A stretch of 64,000 nucleotides of DNA from an uncultured Anaerolineae bacterium (GTDB taxonomy: Bacteria; Chloroflexota; Anaerolineae; J036; Brachytrichaceae), in NCBI GenBank assembly GCA_937927775.1, contig CALBEF010000023.1, forward strand, positions 1 through 64,000, given 5' to 3'. Position 1 is the first letter of the stretch. Every line of letters begins with the position of its first letter. Positions 28,260 to 38,033 of this stretch are shown here, piece by piece. The translations under genes were made by a program, and so were the position numbers. Under the pieces are notes generated by a model. The model worked only from the letters and a program-made list of their open reading frames with translations, was not told the DNA's origin and did no database searches.

Positions 28260-30116
28260 TCACAGCAGGTGCCAGTCGAGAAAGCGTTCGATGCGCAACA
28301 GCGCGTCCAGCGCGTTGGCCGGCTGCGCAAGGCCGTGCCCTTCGTCGGGATACGTTTTGTATTCAAAGGTCTTGTTGGCGCGTTTCAGCGCCTCGACCAT
28401 CTGGCGCGACTCCTGAATATGCACGCGCGCATCGCGCTCGCCGTGCAACAACAGCAGCGGCGCGCGGATGCGATCCACGTAATGCAGCGGCGAGGCGGCC
28501 TCGTAGCGCGCGCGATTCGGCCCCGGCAGCCCCATCTGCCATTCCACATCCTGCCGGCCCGAATGATCGCCCAGCGCCCACGACGTTTTGAGGTGGCTGT
28601 CGCCGTACAACGCCACGCCGCAGCGGAAGCGATAGTCCGGGTCTTTGCACAGCGCCAGTTGCGCCAGATAGCCGCCATAGCTCTGGCCCCAGATGGCGAT
28701 TCGCCCGCCGTCCACCAGAGATTCATCGGCCAGCCGGTCGGCGCCGTGCAAACAATCCTTCAGATCGCCCACGCCCCAGTTGAACAGGTTGGCCTCTTTG
28801 AACAGACGCCCGTAGCCGGTTGAGCCGCGAAAGTTCGGGCACAGCACCACGTAGCCCTTCGCCACAAAGTACTGGCGGACGGGGTCCCAGTGCAGGTCGT
28901 ATTCCGCTGTTGGCCCGCCATGCGGATAAACGATGGCCGCGTAACCGCGCGGGTCAGCCGGTGGACTTGACGGCCAGTACAGAAAGGAGGGAATCGTCCA
29001 GCCGTCGAAGCTGGTGTACTCGATGTAGCGCGGGGTGATAAAGGGGTAGTGGCGCAGGGCCGGCGCGCATGCGCTGAACAGGGGCTGCATGGCGCCGCCG
29101 GCCGCCAGATCGCACAGGCGCAGTTCCGGCGGGGTGTCGGGGCTGTCGTAGCCGGCCACAAAAGCGTCGCGGCCCGCCACCCAGCGCGGCAGCATGTAGT
29201 TGCCGGCCGGCGCTGACACATGCCGCGCCTGCCCGCTCTCTATATCGATCACCCACAGAAAGTCGTTGCCCTGTGTGTTGCTGATCGCCACGATTCGTTT
29301 GCCATCTGGCGACCAGGCGTAATCTTCGATATCCTGTTGTAGCCGTGACACCTGGCGCAGGTTGCTGCCGTGGGGGGCCATCAGCCAGATTTCATCGTAG
29401 CCGCTGCGGTTGCTCAGCAGCGCAATCCACCTGCCGTCGGGCGAGCAGGCCGGCGCCCAGTATTCCGCGCCGTCCAGCGGGGTCAGTCGCACCGGCTCGC
29501 CGCCGGCGGGGGTGATGGCGAACACGCCGGCCTGCTTCACCGTGCGCTGCGGCGAAGCGTGGTACACAATGCGGCTGCCATCGGGCGACCAGCACGGCGA
29601 ACTGCATTCCATGTCGCCCTGCGTCAGGCCGTACACCCATCCGCCGTTGAACGGCACGGTGGCGATCTGCGTGGCGCCGTTCTTGTAGGTGCAGAATGCG
29701 ATGGTGTTGCCATCGGGCGAGAAGGCCGGCTCGGCGGCGTCGGCGCGCAGGTCGGTCAGGGCGCGCGATCTGCCGCCCTCCGCCGAGACAACATACAGGT
29801 TGCTCACCTCGTCGTCATAGCAGCCGTACAACAACCAGCGCCCGTCGGGTGACCATATCGGCGGCTCATCCTCCCACCAGTTGACAAAGGGGCGATTGAA
29901 GGTCAATCGCTGCGGGAATCCGCAGCCATCGAGATTAACCAGCCACAGATCGCTGTGGCCGTCGCGATCCCAGTAAAATGCCACGCGCGTGCCATCGGGA
30001 GAGACGGCGTGATTGTGGGCGCGCTCCCAGCCATTGATGACCAGCTCGGGCCACAGCCCTTCGGGCGGTTCGGCGTCGGGCAGCGGGAGCGACTGGATGC
30101 CGTTGTGATCTTCCAT
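28260..30116 (-). CDS. S9-family prolyl oligopeptidase-like peptidase
   Basis: 618 residues. Residues about 30-340 form a WD40-like/TolB-type beta-propeller with repeats of the form SPDGxxI (WSPDGRWLLY, FSPDGNTIAF, WSPDGSRIVY, CSPDGRWIAL, WSPDGKRIVA). The C-terminal alpha/beta hydrolase has HGGPTAEY near 400, the nucleophile Ser in WGQSYGGYLA near 478, Asp in HGERDARVH and His in PDEGHGLAQ. It cleaves short peptides; no signal peptide is seen, so it is probably cytoplasmic. Convergent with the MEMO/AMMECR1 gene. Confidence 0.92.
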   Translation of the reverse strand: MEDHNGIQSLPLPDAEPPEGLWPELVINGWERAHNHAVSPDGTRVAFYWDRDGHSDLWLVNLDGCGFPQRLTFNRPFVNWWEDEPPIWSPDGRWLLYGCYDDEVSNLYVVSAEGGRSRALTDLRADAAEPAFSPDGNTIAFCTYKNGATQIATVPFNGGWVYGLTQGDMECSSPCWSPDGSRIVYHASPQRTVKQAGVFAITPAGGEPVRLTPLDGAEYWAPACSPDGRWIALLSNRSGYDEIWLMAPHGSNLRQVSRLQQDIEDYAWSPDGKRIVAISNTQGNDFLWVIDIESGQARHVSAPAGNYMLPRWVAGRDAFVAGYDSPDTPPELRLCDLAAGGAMQPLFSACAPALRHYPFITPRYIEYTSFDGWTIPSFLYWPSSPPADPRGYAAIVYPHGGPTAEYDLHWDPVRQYFVAKGYVVLCPNFRGSTGYGRLFKEANLFNWGVGDLKDCLHGADRLADESLVDGGRIAIWGQSYGGYLAQLALCKDPDYRFRCGVALYGDSHLKTSWALGDHSGRQDVEWQMGLPGPNRARYEAASPLHYVDRIRAPLLLLHGERDARVHIQESRQMVEALKRANKTFEYKTYPDEGHGLAQPANALDALLRIERFLDWHLL

Positions 30117-30164
30117 CGCCCGGATTCTACCGGCTGGCGATGGGATGCGCAGCGCACAGGCGGC

Positions 30165-31016
30165 TCAATCGCCGGCCTGATCTTCGCGCGGCTGCGGGCC
30201 GGCTTGCGGGGCCGTGATTGTCGCCAGCGCCGCCGGGTCGTGCAGCTCTTCAAAGTGCTGGCCGATCGGCGGCAGCGTTGGCTGAACCGTCACGTGCTCG
30301 AATCCCAGGCCGCGCGCGATGGCCGCAACGGCGGCCGCAGCCTGCTGGCCGGCTTTGTCCAGCAGGTTCTTCTCCAGGGCGGCGTTGACCATGGCTTCCA
30401 TCGCCTCGCGCCGCGCCGACTCCATCAGGCGAATGTCGCGGGCGCTCAACCAGCCGGCCTTGTGCGAGATGACATGCGTCAGCGATTCATCGACATACAC
30501 CATCAGCACTTTGGCCGGCGGCAGGGTGATCTCAACCGCTTTGCGTCCCGCGTCCATGCGCACGTCTGTCTCGCGCAGATGCTTCAGGTTGACGCCGGCC
30601 ACCACACGCACGCCGACATCCATCAGCAGTTCCTCGCCGCGCAGCCAGTCGTGCAAGGGCTTAATGGGGTTGTCGTCGGCGGCGCGGTCGCGCTCTTTGC
30701 GCACCGCCACTGCGCCGATCTGCGCATAGCTGACCAGCGCGGCGGCGCGAATCTCGTTGACCAGCACTGCCGGCGTGACCAGCGTCGTGATGATATTGGG
30801 CCTGGTTTCGGACGCGGGGGCCGGCTTCGTCCGCGCCATGATGAACAGCGCCACCAGGCAGCCGAACACCACGCCGGCTGCCATGATGACCAGTATGTTG
30901 GCATTCCCGAGGTTAAAAGCCAGGAAGAACAACGCCGCTGCTGCGATGAGCAGCAGCGCATACAGCCGGGCGTCGCGGGCCATTGCGCGCAAAGTGCGCA
31001 GGAATCGAGGCCACAT
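30165..31016 (-). CDS. DUF4230-containing membrane-anchored protein
   Basis: 283 residues. Two hydrophobic segments near residues 18-60 (LYALLLIAAAALFFLAFNLG and ILVIMAAGVVFGCLVALF) are followed by a soluble domain resembling DUF4230, with VLMVYVDESLTHVISHKAGW and a long amphipathic helix REAMEAMVNAALEKNLLDKA. The C-terminus is Pro/Gln-rich. The family is of unknown function. It may be cotranscribed with the S9 peptidase 48 nt downstream. A perfect palindromic repeat lies just upstream. Confidence 0.65.
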   Translation of the reverse strand: MWPRFLRTLRAMARDARLYALLLIAAAALFFLAFNLGNANILVIMAAGVVFGCLVALFIMARTKPAPASETRPNIITTLVTPAVLVNEIRAAALVSYAQIGAVAVRKERDRAADDNPIKPLHDWLRGEELLMDVGVRVVAGVNLKHLRETDVRMDAGRKAVEITLPPAKVLMVYVDESLTHVISHKAGWLSARDIRLMESARREAMEAMVNAALEKNLLDKAGQQAAAAVAAIARGLGFEHVTVQPTLPPIGQHFEELHDPAALATITAPQAGPQPREDQAGD

Positions 31017-31036
31017 AGTCGTGTGAGATTCCGTGA

Positions 31037-31067
31037 GATTCCCGGAGTCTCAAAGACTCCGGGAATC
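31037..31067. repeat. Dispersed palindrome, copy 1 (ACTCCCGGAGTCT family)
   Basis: Perfect 14-bp stem around a CAA loop. The arm core CCCGGAGTCT recurs at 52686-52697, 53804-53836 and 60720-60748. It lies between a DUF4230 gene and the sugar isomerase gene. There is no T-tract on either side, so it is not an obvious terminator. Confidence 0.8.
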
Positions 31068-31072
31068 TGGCC

Positions 31073-32494
<1,422 letters not shown>

Positions 32495-32510
32495 AGGTCT
32501 CTCCTGGGAG

Positions 32511-32612
32511 GATTGAGAATTGACGATTGAGCGATTGATGATTGAGCGATTGACGATTCATACAGAACGATGATGGGTGTCGCCTGTCTGTGCTCTGTCG
32601 TCTGTGCTCTGT
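32511..32612. repeat. Heptamer arrays (ATTGAGC/ATTGACG type, then TCTGTGC/TCTGTCG type)
   Basis: Two adjoining arrays fill the spacer between the dipeptidase stop and the isomerase start. The first (32511-32558) alternates ATTGACG, ATTGAGC and ATTGATG; the second (32587-32614) reads TCTGTGC TCTGTCG TCTGTGC TCTGTCA and touches the dipeptidase stop codon. Confidence 0.85.
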
Positions 32613-33742
32613 CATTTTAGCGCCGCGCGCAGGATGCGCAGCCAGTTGCCGGCCATGATCTTGTCTATGTCCTGAGGGGCGAAGCCGCGCCGCAGCAGCT
32701 CGGCGCCAATCCTGCCCAGATCGCGCGAAGAGTCCAGCTCCCAGGGAATTTGCTGCGCGCCCAGCCCGCCGTCGAAATCGCTGCCGATACCCACGTGGTC
32801 GGCGCTGCCCGTCACCTGGCACACATGGTCGATGGCGCGCACCACGTCGTCCAGCGTCACATCACGCTTCCTGCTGCCGGCGCCCCATCCGCGCTTCAGA
32901 AACTTGTTGAACAGCACGATGCCGATCACGCCGCCGCGTTCGGCAATGCCCTCGATGGCCGGATCGGGCAGGTGCCGCTCTTCCGGCACGATGCGATAGG
33001 GGTTGCTGTGGCTGGCGATGAGGTGTTTGCCCTCGAAACGGTCGAGCGTCTCGGCCAGCGCCTTGTGCGCCATGTGGCTGACATCCAGCACGACGCCTAG
33101 TTCCGCAATCACATCCAGCAACGCGCGGCCCAGGCTGGTCAGGCCGCCCGGCTCGTCGCTGCCGGCTGAATAGCGCGTGCGATGCCAGGCCGGCCCGACG
33201 ATGCGCACACCCCGCTCCACCCAGCGCTCCAGTTCTTTGGGTTCGAGGATGGGGTCGGCGCCTTCCATCAAGGGCACGATGCCGACCGGATGGATGGCCG
33301 GCTGCCGGGGCGCGGGGAGCGGCGTTAGCTGGCCGGAAGCCTCCAGCGCGAGTCCCCAGTCGCCGATCACCGCTTCCAAATCGCGTTGTGAGCCGATCAG
33401 CCGGACGTGCGGTTCCGCGTCGGCCCAGCGCCGATAGAAGTCCAACTGGGCCATGCCTTCGGCGTGAGCCTCCTGCTCGTCACGATAGGTGATCGGGCTG
33501 TTGGTGTAGCGGCGCCGGGATGGCTCTGCGAAGATTGTGCCGAACACGATGCCCACCCGGCCACGAATCAACTCTGGCAGGCCGACGCAGCATTGGCCGT
33601 TCTCGCGTTCGGCCAGCGTGCCGATCTCACGCTGCCGGTTCCAGTAAGCCGAGCGCCGATAATCGCGCCGCCACCCCAGCGCGTTGTACGCCAGGTCGAG
33701 ATGCGCGTCTACGACCAGTTTCGGCGAGTAAGAGGGAGTCAT
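32612..33742 (-). CDS. Membrane dipeptidase-like peptidase (M19)
   Basis: 376 residues. Peptidase M19 (renal dipeptidase-type) with a binuclear zinc site: DAHLDLAYNALG at the N-terminus (DxHxD equivalent), DVSHMAHKAL in the middle and ASHSNPYRIVPEERHLPD with the second His, then IGSDFDGG near the C-terminus. It hydrolyses dipeptides, possibly with D-residues in the second position. There is no signal peptide. A heptamer array lies on each side. It is cotranscribed with the isomerase or separated from it by the repeat. Confidence 0.88.
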   Translation of the reverse strand: MTPSYSPKLVVDAHLDLAYNALGWRRDYRRSAYWNRQREIGTLAERENGQCCVGLPELIRGRVGIVFGTIFAEPSRRRYTNSPITYRDEQEAHAEGMAQLDFYRRWADAEPHVRLIGSQRDLEAVIGDWGLALEASGQLTPLPAPRQPAIHPVGIVPLMEGADPILEPKELERWVERGVRIVGPAWHRTRYSAGSDEPGGLTSLGRALLDVIAELGVVLDVSHMAHKALAETLDRFEGKHLIASHSNPYRIVPEERHLPDPAIEGIAERGGVIGIVLFNKFLKRGWGAGSRKRDVTLDDVVRAIDHVCQVTGSADHVGIGSDFDGGLGAQQIPWELDSSRDLGRIGAELLRRGFAPQDIDKIMAGNWLRILRAALK

Positions 33743-33791
33743 GCGTGTTGCGTATTGCGTATTCCGTCAATCGCCAATCCAAAATCCGAAG
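33743..33791. repeat. Heptamer array (TGCGTAT / ATCGCCA / ATCCAAA units)
   Basis: The 49-nt spacer between the lipoprotein stop and the dipeptidase start is seven heptamers of mixed type (TGCGTGT, TGCGTAT twice, TCCGTCA, ATCGCCA, ATCCAAA, ATCCGAA). Confidence 0.75.
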
Positions 33792-35219
33792 TCAGCGGGC
33801 GCACATGTCCGCCGGCTGGTAATCGTAGTTGGCATAGCCGAATGTCTGGCTGCCCAGCAGGATGTAGATGTTGGGGGTCTTTTCGGCGAACTTCACGGCG
33901 GCGTCGCAAGCCTGCCCATAGCTGCCGCCGGCTGTGTAGGCAGCATAAAAGGTGTCACCCAGCGCGCCGTACAGTTCGCCCGGCGACCCTTGCGGCGTCG
34001 CCTGCTTGAGCGCGTCGTAGGCTGCCGCGAGGGCTGCTCCGTCTTGTTGCCGAGCGGCCAGTTCGAGCAGTCTGTACAGCGCAAATGCGCCCAGCACTTT
34101 GTCCTCGTCACGCAACGGCGCCGGCCCGTCCCAGGCTTTCAAGGCCGGGTCGCTCACCACGCGTTGATACAACGCGCCGGCTGTGGCGAAGTCGCCGGCG
34201 CGAAACGCCGCATCTGCGTCGTGGAGCGCGTGCACTCGGTACACCGGCGGGTCAACCACAGCGCGGGTGAGCGTGTACACGCTGCCGTTCCATGACCACG
34301 TCTCGACCGTGTTGCGCTGCGGGCCGGCGCCTGGCGATCCATATTGCCCCACTTGCACGATCAAGTCTTGTGCCGCGCTGTCGGGGGCCGGCGCAAATGC
34401 GAAGGCTGGGAATGGATGCGGCGTGAAGTCGGGGATCAGGTGGCTCGCGCTGCCGGCCCGGAAGGACAGAATCGTCACAACATCGAAACACGTGCTGGCG
34501 CCGCATTCGCCGGTGACGAAGCTCAATTCGTCCACGCCATCGCCGTTCACATCGCTGGTCGCCAGAACGCGCGGATAACCGACCGAGCCGGCAAACAGTG
34601 GATCATCCTGCGCGCGATAGGCCAACTGAACCGCGCCATCGGCGCAGGTGTGCACGAGGACATCGCCGGCGCGCAGGCCGGGCGTCTGCGCTGCCGGGTC
34701 AAAGATGACCACCACGGTTCCCAGATCGCCGCCGGGCACAAAGCGGCCCTGATACACGCCGCCCAGCGTCACCGATCCATCAGGAGCGCCAAAGATGACG
34801 CCCCACATCGTCAACAGATCGCGGGTCGCTGTGGGCGTTGCGCCGGCGCTGAGGTACGGGGTCAGCGCAGCGGGGATGTCGCTGAAAAGGGCGGGCCGGG
34901 CCGGCGGGGTCGGGTTGGCCGGCGCGGGACAGGCCGACGCCACGGGCGGCGCCGTTGGCAGTAGTGGGGCGCTGGTCTCGGCAACCGGCGCGGCTGCGGG
35001 CGTCATCGTTGCCAGGGCAATTGCCGTCGGCGCGCCGGAGGCTGGCCGGCTAACGTAGGTGACGATGATTTCCGGCGTGGTGTTGGCGGCCGGCGCGTTG
35101 CCGAGCGCATCTTCGATCGCGGAACAGGAGGTCAGGACGAGTAACGCCGCCAGCGCGGCGCACAGGCGCGGTATGCCACAGGCATGGCAGCAGGTTCTGG
35201 ATGGATCACATCTGCGCAT
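33792..35219 (-). CDS. Secreted lipoprotein, function unknown
   Basis: 475 residues. N-terminal signal with a lipobox-like LVLTSCS near residues 28-34, so lipid anchoring at the Cys is expected. A Pro/Thr/Ala-rich linker (about 45-115) follows. The middle holds a region with SDVNGDGVDELSFV, an FG-GAP-like Ca2+-binding pattern, and the C-terminal part is helical and TPR-like (AFRAGDFATAGALYQRVVSDP). The enzyme function, if any, is not recognisable. The lexA terminator separates it from lexA. Confidence 0.65.
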   Translation of the reverse strand: MRRCDPSRTCCHACGIPRLCAALAALLVLTSCSAIEDALGNAPAANTTPEIIVTYVSRPASGAPTAIALATMTPAAAPVAETSAPLLPTAPPVASACPAPANPTPPARPALFSDIPAALTPYLSAGATPTATRDLLTMWGVIFGAPDGSVTLGGVYQGRFVPGGDLGTVVVIFDPAAQTPGLRAGDVLVHTCADGAVQLAYRAQDDPLFAGSVGYPRVLATSDVNGDGVDELSFVTGECGASTCFDVVTILSFRAGSASHLIPDFTPHPFPAFAFAPAPDSAAQDLIVQVGQYGSPGAGPQRNTVETWSWNGSVYTLTRAVVDPPVYRVHALHDADAAFRAGDFATAGALYQRVVSDPALKAWDGPAPLRDEDKVLGAFALYRLLELAARQQDGAALAAAYDALKQATPQGSPGELYGALGDTFYAAYTAGGSYGQACDAAVKFAEKTPNIYILLGSQTFGYANYDYQPADMCAR

Positions 35220-35310
35220 CGGTGTCCTGGCCGTTGCGCAACCCGGCGGCGCGCAACGCCCGAACTATAAACGATTCATCGGCCCGCGAAAGCGCGAGGC
35301 GGCGCGCCAC

Positions 35311-35349
35311 AGGGAAAAGCAAAGGGCACAAAGCTGATCTTTGCGCCCT
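35311..35349 (-). terminator. Intrinsic terminator after lexA
   Basis: An 11-bp stem with one mismatch (35323-35333 with 35339-35349, 5-nt loop) is followed on the minus strand by TTGCTTTTCCC. It lies 24 nt after the lexA stop. Confidence 0.7.
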
Positions 35350-35372
35350 GCCGTGTTGCGCGCATTCGCGGG

Positions 35373-36026
35373 TTACGTCCGGCGGATGACGCACACCACG
35401 CGCCCCTGAATCTGGGCATGCCGGGCGTCGACGTAGAACGGCTTGAGGGTGGGATTCTCCGGCTTCAGCTTCAAGCGCCGGCCTTCCTTGTACACCCGCT
35501 TGAGCGTGCTCTCGTTGCGGTCGAGCAGGAACACGGCTGCCAGGTCGCCGTTCTTCACGTCTGTCTCGCGGCGCATGATGACGATGTCTCCGTCGTTGAT
35601 CAGCGCGTCGATCATCGAGTCGCCTTTGGCTTCCAGCGCGTACAGGCCGTCCGTGTTGCCGACCATGCTGCGCGCAAGATGAACCATGTTCTCGGTCTCG
35701 GCCAGGGTGTCGGCGTCGGGCGTGGGCACCGGCTCGGCGCCGCAGGTGATGACGCCGACCAGCGGGATGGCAACCATATCGCGGGGATTCACCCGATGCG
35801 GTTCGTTCATCACCAGCCCGCGCGAGCGGCGCTCGCGCCGGTTGAGCAGTTGGGCGCGCTCCAGCGCCTTCAGGTGATAACTGACCATCGAGGTCGAGCT
35901 GATGCCGGTGCCATGCTGGATCTCGCGGATGGTCGGCGGGATGTCGTTTTCCTCCATGTAGACGGTGATGAACGACAGAATCTTCTGCTGCGGCTCGCTC
36001 AACTGGTCGATTGCCATCTTTTCCAT
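35373..36026 (-). CDS. lexA: LexA SOS repressor
   Basis: 217 residues. N-terminal winged helix (residues 1-70; PPTIREIQHGTGISSTSMVSYH in pieces) and C-terminal S24 peptidase domain with Ser137 in KGDSMI and Lys176 in STLKR. The self-cleavage bond, normally Ala-Gly, is Cys95-Gly96 in VITCGAEP. It represses DNA-damage genes and is cleaved with RecA. Two GAAC-N4-GTTC operators overlap its own promoter, showing autoregulation. The first of two close ATGs (36026) follows GAGAGG; the second is at 36017. Confidence 0.95.
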   Translation of the reverse strand: MEKMAIDQLSEPQQKILSFITVYMEENDIPPTIREIQHGTGISSTSMVSYHLKALERAQLLNRRERRSRGLVMNEPHRVNPRDMVAIPLVGVITCGAEPVPTPDADTLAETENMVHLARSMVGNTDGLYALEAKGDSMIDALINDGDIVIMRRETDVKNGDLAAVFLLDRNESTLKRVYKEGRRLKLKPENPTLKPFYVDARHAQIQGRVVCVIRRT

Positions 36027-36076
36027 AGCTGCCTCTCGCTGCAGGGGGAGTGAATCGCTCGCTCCAACCGTGCCCT

Positions 36077-36110
36077 GAACCTTTGTTCTATGATACGCGA
36101 ACAGGCGTTC
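36077..36110. promoter_or_regulatory. Two LexA operators (SOS boxes)
   Basis: GAAC-CTTT-GTTC (36077-36088) and GAAC-AGGC-GTTC (36099-36110), 22 bp centre to centre, so on the same face of the helix. One lies in the promoter spacer and one just downstream of the -10 box. The pattern is the Gram-positive-type LexA site. Confidence 0.9.
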
Positions 36111-36118
36111 TATGTCAA
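36090..36118 (-). promoter_or_regulatory. Promoter of lexA
   Basis: On the minus strand TTGACA (36113-36118), 17-nt spacer, TATCAT (36090-36095). The predicted start is about 55-60 nt before the lexA ATG. Confidence 0.85.
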
Positions 36119-36155
36119 GTGGCGCACAAAGGCCGTGGACTGAGCAGTAGCCAGT

Positions 36156-37016
36156 TCAATAAGCGCGGCGGCGTTGCAGGATGAGCGACGCCACGACCAG
36201 CGTGGCAGAAAACAGCAACAGCATGGCCGACACCGCGTTCACTTCGGGCGTCACGCCGCGCTTGAGCGCCGACCAGATGTAGATCGGCAGCGTGTCCCAG
36301 CCCCTGCCGGTGACAAAAAAGGAGATGATGAAATCGTCCACCGACAGTGTGAAAGCCAGCAGCGCGCCGCTGACGATGCCCGGCATCAGCAGGGGCAGCG
36401 TGACGCGCCTGAACGTCACCCACTCGTCCGCGCCCAGGTCTTTGGCCGCCTCTTCGATGGACAGGTCGAAGTCGGCCAGGCGCGCGCGCACCGTCAGGTA
36501 CACGAAGGGCATGGAGAATGCGATGTGCGACACAGCGAGGGTGAGGAAGCCGCGCTCGATACTGGCAGCCGCGAAGAACAACAGCAACGACACGCCGGCC
36601 ACAATCTCCGGGACAATGACGGGCATGTACAACAGACCGTCCCAGAACGTCTTGCTGCGGAAACGGTATCGCTCCATGCCCAGAGCGGTCATCGTGCCGA
36701 TGACGACCGAGCCGGCAGTGGACACGCTGGCGATGATCAGGCTGCGCAATGCGGCGTCGAGCAGCCGCTCGTTGCGGAACAGCCGGGCGTACCAGTCCAG
36801 CGTGAAGCCCTGCCACACAGCGCCGGTGCGGGCGTCGTTGAACGAGAACACCACCAGGATGGCGATCGGCACGTAGAGAAACGCGAACGTCAGCAGGGTG
36901 ATGCTGACGAGCGCCAGCCGGCCGGGCCGGAGGCGCGGACGCTCAGCCGGCTCCTGCGGGAAGATCTCTTCCCGGTCGCCCATCACCACGATTGTTGTTG
37001 AAGTCTCGCTGGACAT
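36156..37016 (-). CDS. potC: ABC transporter permease, PotC-like
   Basis: 286 residues, six hydrophobic segments. The ABC permease EAA loop is EEAAKDLGADEWVTFRRVTL near residues 195-214, which contacts the ATPase. YVPIAILVVFSFNDA in the first segment and FTLSVDDFIISFFVTG later are typical of PotC of the spermidine/putrescine importer. It follows potB by 23 nt. No PotD binding protein is in this window, so the substrate (polyamine or another small cation) is inferred from the family. Confidence 0.88.
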   Translation of the reverse strand: MSSETSTTIVVMGDREEIFPQEPAERPRLRPGRLALVSITLLTFAFLYVPIAILVVFSFNDARTGAVWQGFTLDWYARLFRNERLLDAALRSLIIASVSTAGSVVIGTMTALGMERYRFRSKTFWDGLLYMPVIVPEIVAGVSLLLFFAAASIERGFLTLAVSHIAFSMPFVYLTVRARLADFDLSIEEAAKDLGADEWVTFRRVTLPLLMPGIVSGALLAFTLSVDDFIISFFVTGRGWDTLPIYIWSALKRGVTPEVNAVSAMLLLFSATLVVASLILQRRRAY

Positions 37017-37039
37017 GCGTTACCCCTCGACCTTGCAAC

Positions 37040-37903
37040 TCAGACAGCCCCGCGTTCGCCGCGCCCGATGCGGAAATAGACCAGCGCGGCAAGCGTGACG
37101 ACGATCATCAGCAGCAGCGAGATGGCCGAACCGAACGGCCAGTTGCTGGACTGGCCGAACTGCTGGGCAATGACGCGCCCGATCATGTTGATCTTGCCGC
37201 CGCCCATCAGCTCGACCGTGATGTAGGAGCCAACGGAGGGGACGAACACAAGAATCGAGCCGGCCAGAATGCCGGGCGCTGTCAGGGGCAGCATGACATG
37301 CGCCAGCGTTTTCAGCGCGTTTGCGCCCAGATCCTGCGCCGCCTCGATCATCGACCAGTCGAACTTTTCGAGCGACGTGTACAACGGCAGGATCATAAAG
37401 GGCAACTCGCCGTACACCAGGCCGACCAGCACCGCGAAGGGTGTGGATAGCATCTGCGCCGGCTCGTCAATCAGGCCCACGCTCAACAACAGCGTGTTGA
37501 TCGGCCCATTGGCGCGCATCAGAAATTGCAGCGCGTAGGTGCGCACCAGGAAGTTCGTCCAGAAGGGGATCATGACCAGCAGCGTCATGATGTTGCGCCA
37601 GCGTTTGGGCAGCCGGGCCATGAACAACGCCACAGGAAAAGCGATGAGCAATGTGATCAGCGTGGTCAGCAGCGACAACCCGACGGAAAACAAAAACAGG
37701 TTGATGTAGAGCGGGTCGAACGTTTGCTGGTAATTGGCGAGCGTCAGCGGCAGAGCGGGCCGGCTGAGGTCGTCGCGCGACATGAAGCTGATGGCGAAGA
37801 TGAGCGCCAGCGGCAGCGCAAAGAACAGGATGAGCCAGAAGCCGCCGGGCAACATCAGCCCCAGCAGTTGCAGGCTCTTGCGTTCACGGATGGTTTGCAG
37901 CAT
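37040..37903 (-). CDS. potB: ABC transporter permease, PotB-like
   Basis: 287 residues, six hydrophobic segments. EAA loop IEAAQDLGANALKTLAHVML near 185-204; PFWTNFLVRTYALQFLMR and FVPSVGSYITVELMGGG are the PotB-type segments. It forms a heterodimeric channel with PotC. The start at 37903 is separated from potA by a 100-nt heptamer array, yet gene order and strand keep potA-potB-potC as one transcription unit. Confidence 0.88.
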   Translation of the reverse strand: MLQTIRERKSLQLLGLMLPGGFWLILFFALPLALIFAISFMSRDDLSRPALPLTLANYQQTFDPLYINLFLFSVGLSLLTTLITLLIAFPVALFMARLPKRWRNIMTLLVMIPFWTNFLVRTYALQFLMRANGPINTLLLSVGLIDEPAQMLSTPFAVLVGLVYGELPFMILPLYTSLEKFDWSMIEAAQDLGANALKTLAHVMLPLTAPGILAGSILVFVPSVGSYITVELMGGGKINMIGRVIAQQFGQSSNWPFGSAISLLLMIVVTLAALVYFRIGRGERGAV

Positions 37904-37909
37904 GTGGAG

Positions 37910-38011
37910 TCAGAAGTCAGAATACAGAAGTCAGAATACAGAACAGAAGGCGCGCCGCGCCATACGCAACACGCAACACGCAATACGCAACACGCAACAC
38001 GCAACACACGC
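37910..38011. repeat. Heptamer arrays (GTCAGAA/TACAGAA, then ACGCAAC)
   Basis: First GTCAGAA and TACAGAA units alternate (37910-37944), then a GC-rich 19-nt break, then six ACGCAAC/ACGCAAT units (37963-38011). The array occupies the spacer between potA and potB. Confidence 0.85.
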
Positions 38012-38033
38012 CACCCGGCTGCTGACGACGACT

